NCBI GenBank assembly: GCA_002989075.1
Contig: PSQN01000003.1
Location: 1,236,865-1,300,864, forward strand
Reading direction: 5' to 3'
Origin: Arthonia radiata
Lineage: Eukaryota; Ascomycota; Arthoniomycetes; Arthoniales; Arthoniaceae
Length of the DNA: 64,000 bases
Both the position numbers and the translations under genes were made by a program. Below the pieces are notes generated by a model, which was not told the origin of the DNA, made no database searches, and worked only from the letters and a program-made list of their open reading frames with translations. Positions 61,321 through 64,000 of the stretch are shown here, piece by piece. Positions within the stretch are counted from its first letter, which is position 1; each line of letters begins with the position of its first letter.

Positions 61321-61645
61321 AATCTGGCACAGGCGGTGGCGGCGGTACATCAGCGTGGTGAAACCACCATGTGTGGCCCTGGATCCGATGAGACGACCAA
61401 TTGTCGGGTGACGTTTCAGGGGACGTGTTGTAGCCGATGACCAGCCGGTTTGTGCGTTGGTCGAAATTTCCGGGAGTGTTGTTGCGACGAAGGTGAAACC
61501 ATTGTGCGACATGCGGCTCATGACCACCGACGTGGAACCAATCCTCATGTCCAGCCCAGAATTTTTGGAGCGCGGTATCGTGGGTAGATTTTCTAACACC
61601 TTGCTGGCTTACAACCGTTCCCGAACCTGGGGGAAAACCTGGCAT
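61277..61645 (-). CDS. Small protein, unknown family, copy 2 of 3
   Basis: 122 aa from the ATG at 61,645. Features shared with copies 1 and 3: DTALQ, FHVG, a TN or Q-x-x-N segment, VIGY or VVGY, then W-x-x-H-x-x-x-G-x-x-WWFHHADVP. The last block is tryptophan- and histidine-rich (HTWWFHHADV). A PPPPPVP proline run and a basic end follow. It has no signal peptide and no cysteines of note. Relative to copy 3, the frame continues about 20 residues further. The upstream block at 61,837-61,911 and the 3' flank are shared with the other copies. The family is not known to me. The conserved Trp/His pattern, with drift elsewhere, suggests purifying selection on a compact domain. Confidence 0.6.
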   Translation of the reverse strand: MPGFPPGSGTVVSQQGVRKSTHDTALQKFWAGHEDWFHVGGHEPHVAQWFHLRRNNTPGNFDQRTNRLVIGYNTSPETSPDNWSSHRIQGHTWWFHHADVPPPPPVPDLDDIPVRGSLAGRR

Positions 61646-61836
61646 CCTTGATGAGAGAAATCGTCGGTAATCAGTGCCGCGTAGGGGCCTCAGGGGGTTT
61701 TGCTGTTTAGGCTGTGAGCGAAGGATATGTCATGGACGGGAGATAGATTGAGTATATGGAAGCAGAAACGCGCCGACAGCAGTAATACTATGTTCAAGCA
61801 TGGTAGAGCAGCGCCAGTCTTATAGGTAGCCGTGAC

Positions 61837-61911
61837 ATGTTGACACGTTGGGCGCAATTGTAACAGACGCTGGGTAGATCTTCCTAAGAGACAGCTCTCG
61901 CCGGTGGATCA
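61837..61911 (-). promoter_or_regulatory. Duplicated upstream block, copy 2
   Basis: Partner of 60,616-60,690; see there. It lies about 190 bp upstream of the start of small-protein copy 2. Confidence 0.7.
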
Positions 61912-62390
61912 ATGCGTGCGCAACGGCCATGCTGAAACGTGTACTGAACAAGTCACTGAGCCAAAACTAGCCAGGTGGCTCAATAAACTCTGCTTTGCTC
62001 CTTGTCCTGTCGGAACGTGGATCTGCGTACAGGCTACGTATCTTGCAAAGATACATAAGCTGATTATATAAGATTTGTAGCGTCGTTTGCCTTGACGAGG
62101 GTGGGCAAATGAGCCACCACGGCCCCCAACGCTAGCGTCTGCTGAATCGTGCAATTTGACAAAAAGTCTCCTTCCCGGCATTACCGTCAGTGTCTGGAGG
62201 GAACGTATATCAACATATCTACAAGAATACGTATGGGTATTATGGCCCTAACTACGTACTTACAGCTGTTCTCTTTTTCCCTAGAATTCACAACGCCTGT
62301 TGTATCATACCAAAAAATGGCAAGCAACAGAAATAGAGTTCAAGCTAGCGGTAGGGGCGGCAGAGGAAATTAGGACGACTGAGGTGCTCG
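61912..62390. other. Intergenic, no gene seen
   Basis: No supported gene, repeat or RNA. Confidence 0.35.
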
Positions 62391-62829
62391 TCAACTTTTT
62401 TCTGTTCTCTTCTTTGGAGTGAGCAGGAAGAGCAGTGGTTTCTTCGAAGGGTGAGATGCCTTTTTCCCTGAAATCTTGGAACTATCGCACCGTGTTGAAC
62501 TAGAAATGGTGGTAGGCATGTCGTTAGCAAGGAGAGAAAGAACCGCATCGCTAGCCTTGAGAACCTCTGGATCGAGCATGTCCAAGCCGTTACGGTGGGC
62601 TTCCCAGATACTGCACTGAGGCCACCTCACCATATTGTGGTGAATTGCCGTACCGTATCCCTGCAAACACTGCATCTGATGAAGGCAGCGACGTAGTCTC
62701 AAGGACGCTACCTTCTACGCGCAGGAGGTCACGCCTTCGAATCGGGCTCCAGCAGAAGTAATGAACGATACCGTCTTCTAGTAGGCTGTCGTCAATCGCC
62801 AAGAGCAGCTTCTTCAGCCTGAGTGCCAA
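62391..62829 (-). CDS. Possible two- or three-exon gene of unknown function, partial model
   Basis: Two open stretches on the minus strand can be joined in phase: 62,829-62,719 (LRLKKLLLAIDDSLLEDG, then FCWSPIRRRDLLR) and 62,660-62,391 (GYGTAIHHNMVRWPQCSIW, then a Lys/Ser-rich tail). They meet across a 58-bp intron with acceptor TTTGCAG and a weak donor GTAGAA. No ATG opens the first piece, so another 5' exon would be needed; a CAG acceptor lies just upstream. The family is unrecognised. The tail ends in a basic KPLLFLLTPKKRTEKS. Confidence 0.25.
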
Positions 62830-63759
62830 GGCCGCTGACGATGTCAGTAAGCTTTGGGAGTCGGCCGGTGCTCAATCGGGTCCGATGCATTCCTAGTGAT
62901 GTCGAGAGATACGCTTTTAGTCAGCGGCAGGAGATGTATAGGGACGGGAGTAGTATTGGACTTGCGAGAGTCCCAAGTGTGCGAGAACGCATATTTGAAA
63001 GGATTCCGGGCGTGTTGGCCCCGGGATCCCAAGGAGGTCAAACGTTCCTTGTCTGATTAATGAACGCTTTCTTGTCGTGGCTGAGTAAGTATTGAAGAAT
63101 GAATACATAAACGGTGAACACTCAGCAAAAGCGGACGCGCGCTCTGCGGAGTCGCGGACCCTGATCGGCATAGGGACTGCGACGTCAAGCCATGGCCAAG
63201 TCAGACTCGGTCTACGTGGAAGACTAGCACTGGATGCTTCTAGATGAGCGGAGTACGAAGTAATCTTTGTAAGGAGGGGCTTCGTATCTCAAGACCTCGA
63301 ACTTCAGCCTGTGCCGACCGAACTCGACTCACTCCGGCGCGGCCACATCGAAGTTTTGTACGACATGCTGCATGTTGTTCATTTTCTCAGTATGCTCAAC
63401 ATACTCTTTCAAGTCATCTCTAATATTGCAGAGGCTGTTAGTCCTCATCACAACACTAAACTTCGTCAGCCGTCCTCACGCCGTACCGCAACACAGCAAT
63501 CAGGGCATTCTCCGCCAAGTCTCCGTCTTCCACTCCAAGACTCACACACACGCATCTGGTACGTTACTGAAGCCCTTTACAGTACTCTCAACCGCCCACA
63601 CGTAAGGCCAAAAAAGTTGACCATCCAAATAATCTTGATTACTGCTATCGAGAGACGACGCAGTGCCGCACTAAGTCTACAAGCATGTCGTCGCCAGAAA
63701 GTTCAGTCTCGACCGAAGAGTGATCCTCTCCCAGTGGACCCATTCCAATCCGTCCGATC
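62830..63759. other. Mostly intergenic; 3' flank of copy 3
   Basis: Short frames only. The right end (63,647-63,750) is homologous to 61,217-61,320. Confidence 0.4.
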
Positions 63760-64000
63760 CTATCGCGGCAAGTCAGCGTCGCGAAACCAATGTGTGCCAA
63801 CCCTGGTGTGGTGACGCATCCATCCCCGCGTATCCGCAGGGGCGGACGTGTAGCCGACGACCGTCTGGTTGGTGCCCTCGTCTGTCGTCCTGGGAGCGCC
63901 GTCACGCCCAACGTGGAACAGCCGACCGGCGGCGTGCTCAACTCTTTGAAGTGCAGTGTCTTGACCTCCGGGGTTGTTGCCGTTCTGACGGCCACCTCCG
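63760..64000 (-). CDS. Small protein, unknown family, copy 3 of 3 (5' end outside window)
   Basis: 79 codons are visible; the start lies beyond the right edge. It aligns with copy 2 over DTALQ, LFHVGRDGAPR, a TN segment, VVGY, GWMRHHTRVGTHWFRDADLP, and then stops after one further Arg. The nucleotide similarity to copy 2 continues past this stop, so copy 3 ends earlier (or copy 2 reads further) within homologous DNA. A glycine- and asparagine-rich stretch (GGRQNGNNPGG) precedes DTALQ at the edge. The family is unknown. Confidence 0.5.
   Translation of the reverse strand, partial: GGGRQNGNNPGGQDTALQRVEHAAGRLFHVGRDGAPRTTDEGTNQTVVGYTSAPADTRGWMRHHTRVGTHWFRDADLPR

Overview
The window looks like part of a filamentous ascomycete chromosome (Pezizomycotina, perhaps a dothideomycete; the class is a guess). 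The evidence is short spliceosomal introns (41-121 bp) with CTAAC/CTGAC-type branch sites, a ubiquitin-S27a fusion gene, a fungal SAT4-fold membrane protein, a DUF3431 protein, a fungal GH3 beta-glucosidase relic, and a repeat block with the AT shift and TpA excess expected of repeat-induced point mutation (RIP). No tRNA, rRNA or CRISPR was recognised.

Positions 1 to about 40,475 are AT-rich, heavily mutated, nested LTR-retrotransposon fossils with no supported host gene. Layers: (a) a minus-strand Gypsy relic from the left edge to about 5.1 kb, carrying a solo Copia LTR; (b) a nearly complete minus-strand Copia element, 6,672-12,597, with matching target-site duplications and its own nested solo LTR; (c) an older minus-strand Gypsy relic (12.6-25.5 kb), split by a plus-strand chromodomain Gypsy element at 15,304-23,067, which itself carries a solo LTR of a sister subfamily; (d) a plus-strand Copia element, 27,025-39,782, split by a minus-strand Gypsy element at 29,989-37,327. 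Two AT-saturated stretches (25.6-27.0 kb and 39.8-40.5 kb) hold nothing recognisable.

Composition changes abruptly near 40,475 to ordinary genic DNA. In order: a SAT4-type integral membrane protein (minus) diverging from a flavin monooxygenase (plus); a three-exon DUF3431 protein (plus); a decayed GH3 beta-glucosidase (minus) whose 5' third still has good splice sites; a Swi5/Ace2-like C2H2 transcription factor (minus) diverging from the ubiquitin-S27a gene (plus); and an EamA/DMT transporter (minus) convergent with it. From 56.9 to 59 kb lie pyrimidine-rich DNA, a (CTT)17 microsatellite and a 17-bp minisatellite that opens artefactual reading frames, with one possible cysteine-rich exon between them.

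The right end (60-64 kb) holds three related minus-strand small-protein genes of a family I do not recognise (109 aa, 122 aa, and one cut by the window edge). Two share an upstream block of about 75 bp and two share a 3' flank, so they look like a diverging tandem array. This is the best candidate here for something undescribed. Splice models were made by eye from GT/AG sites, phase and family resemblance; no search was run.
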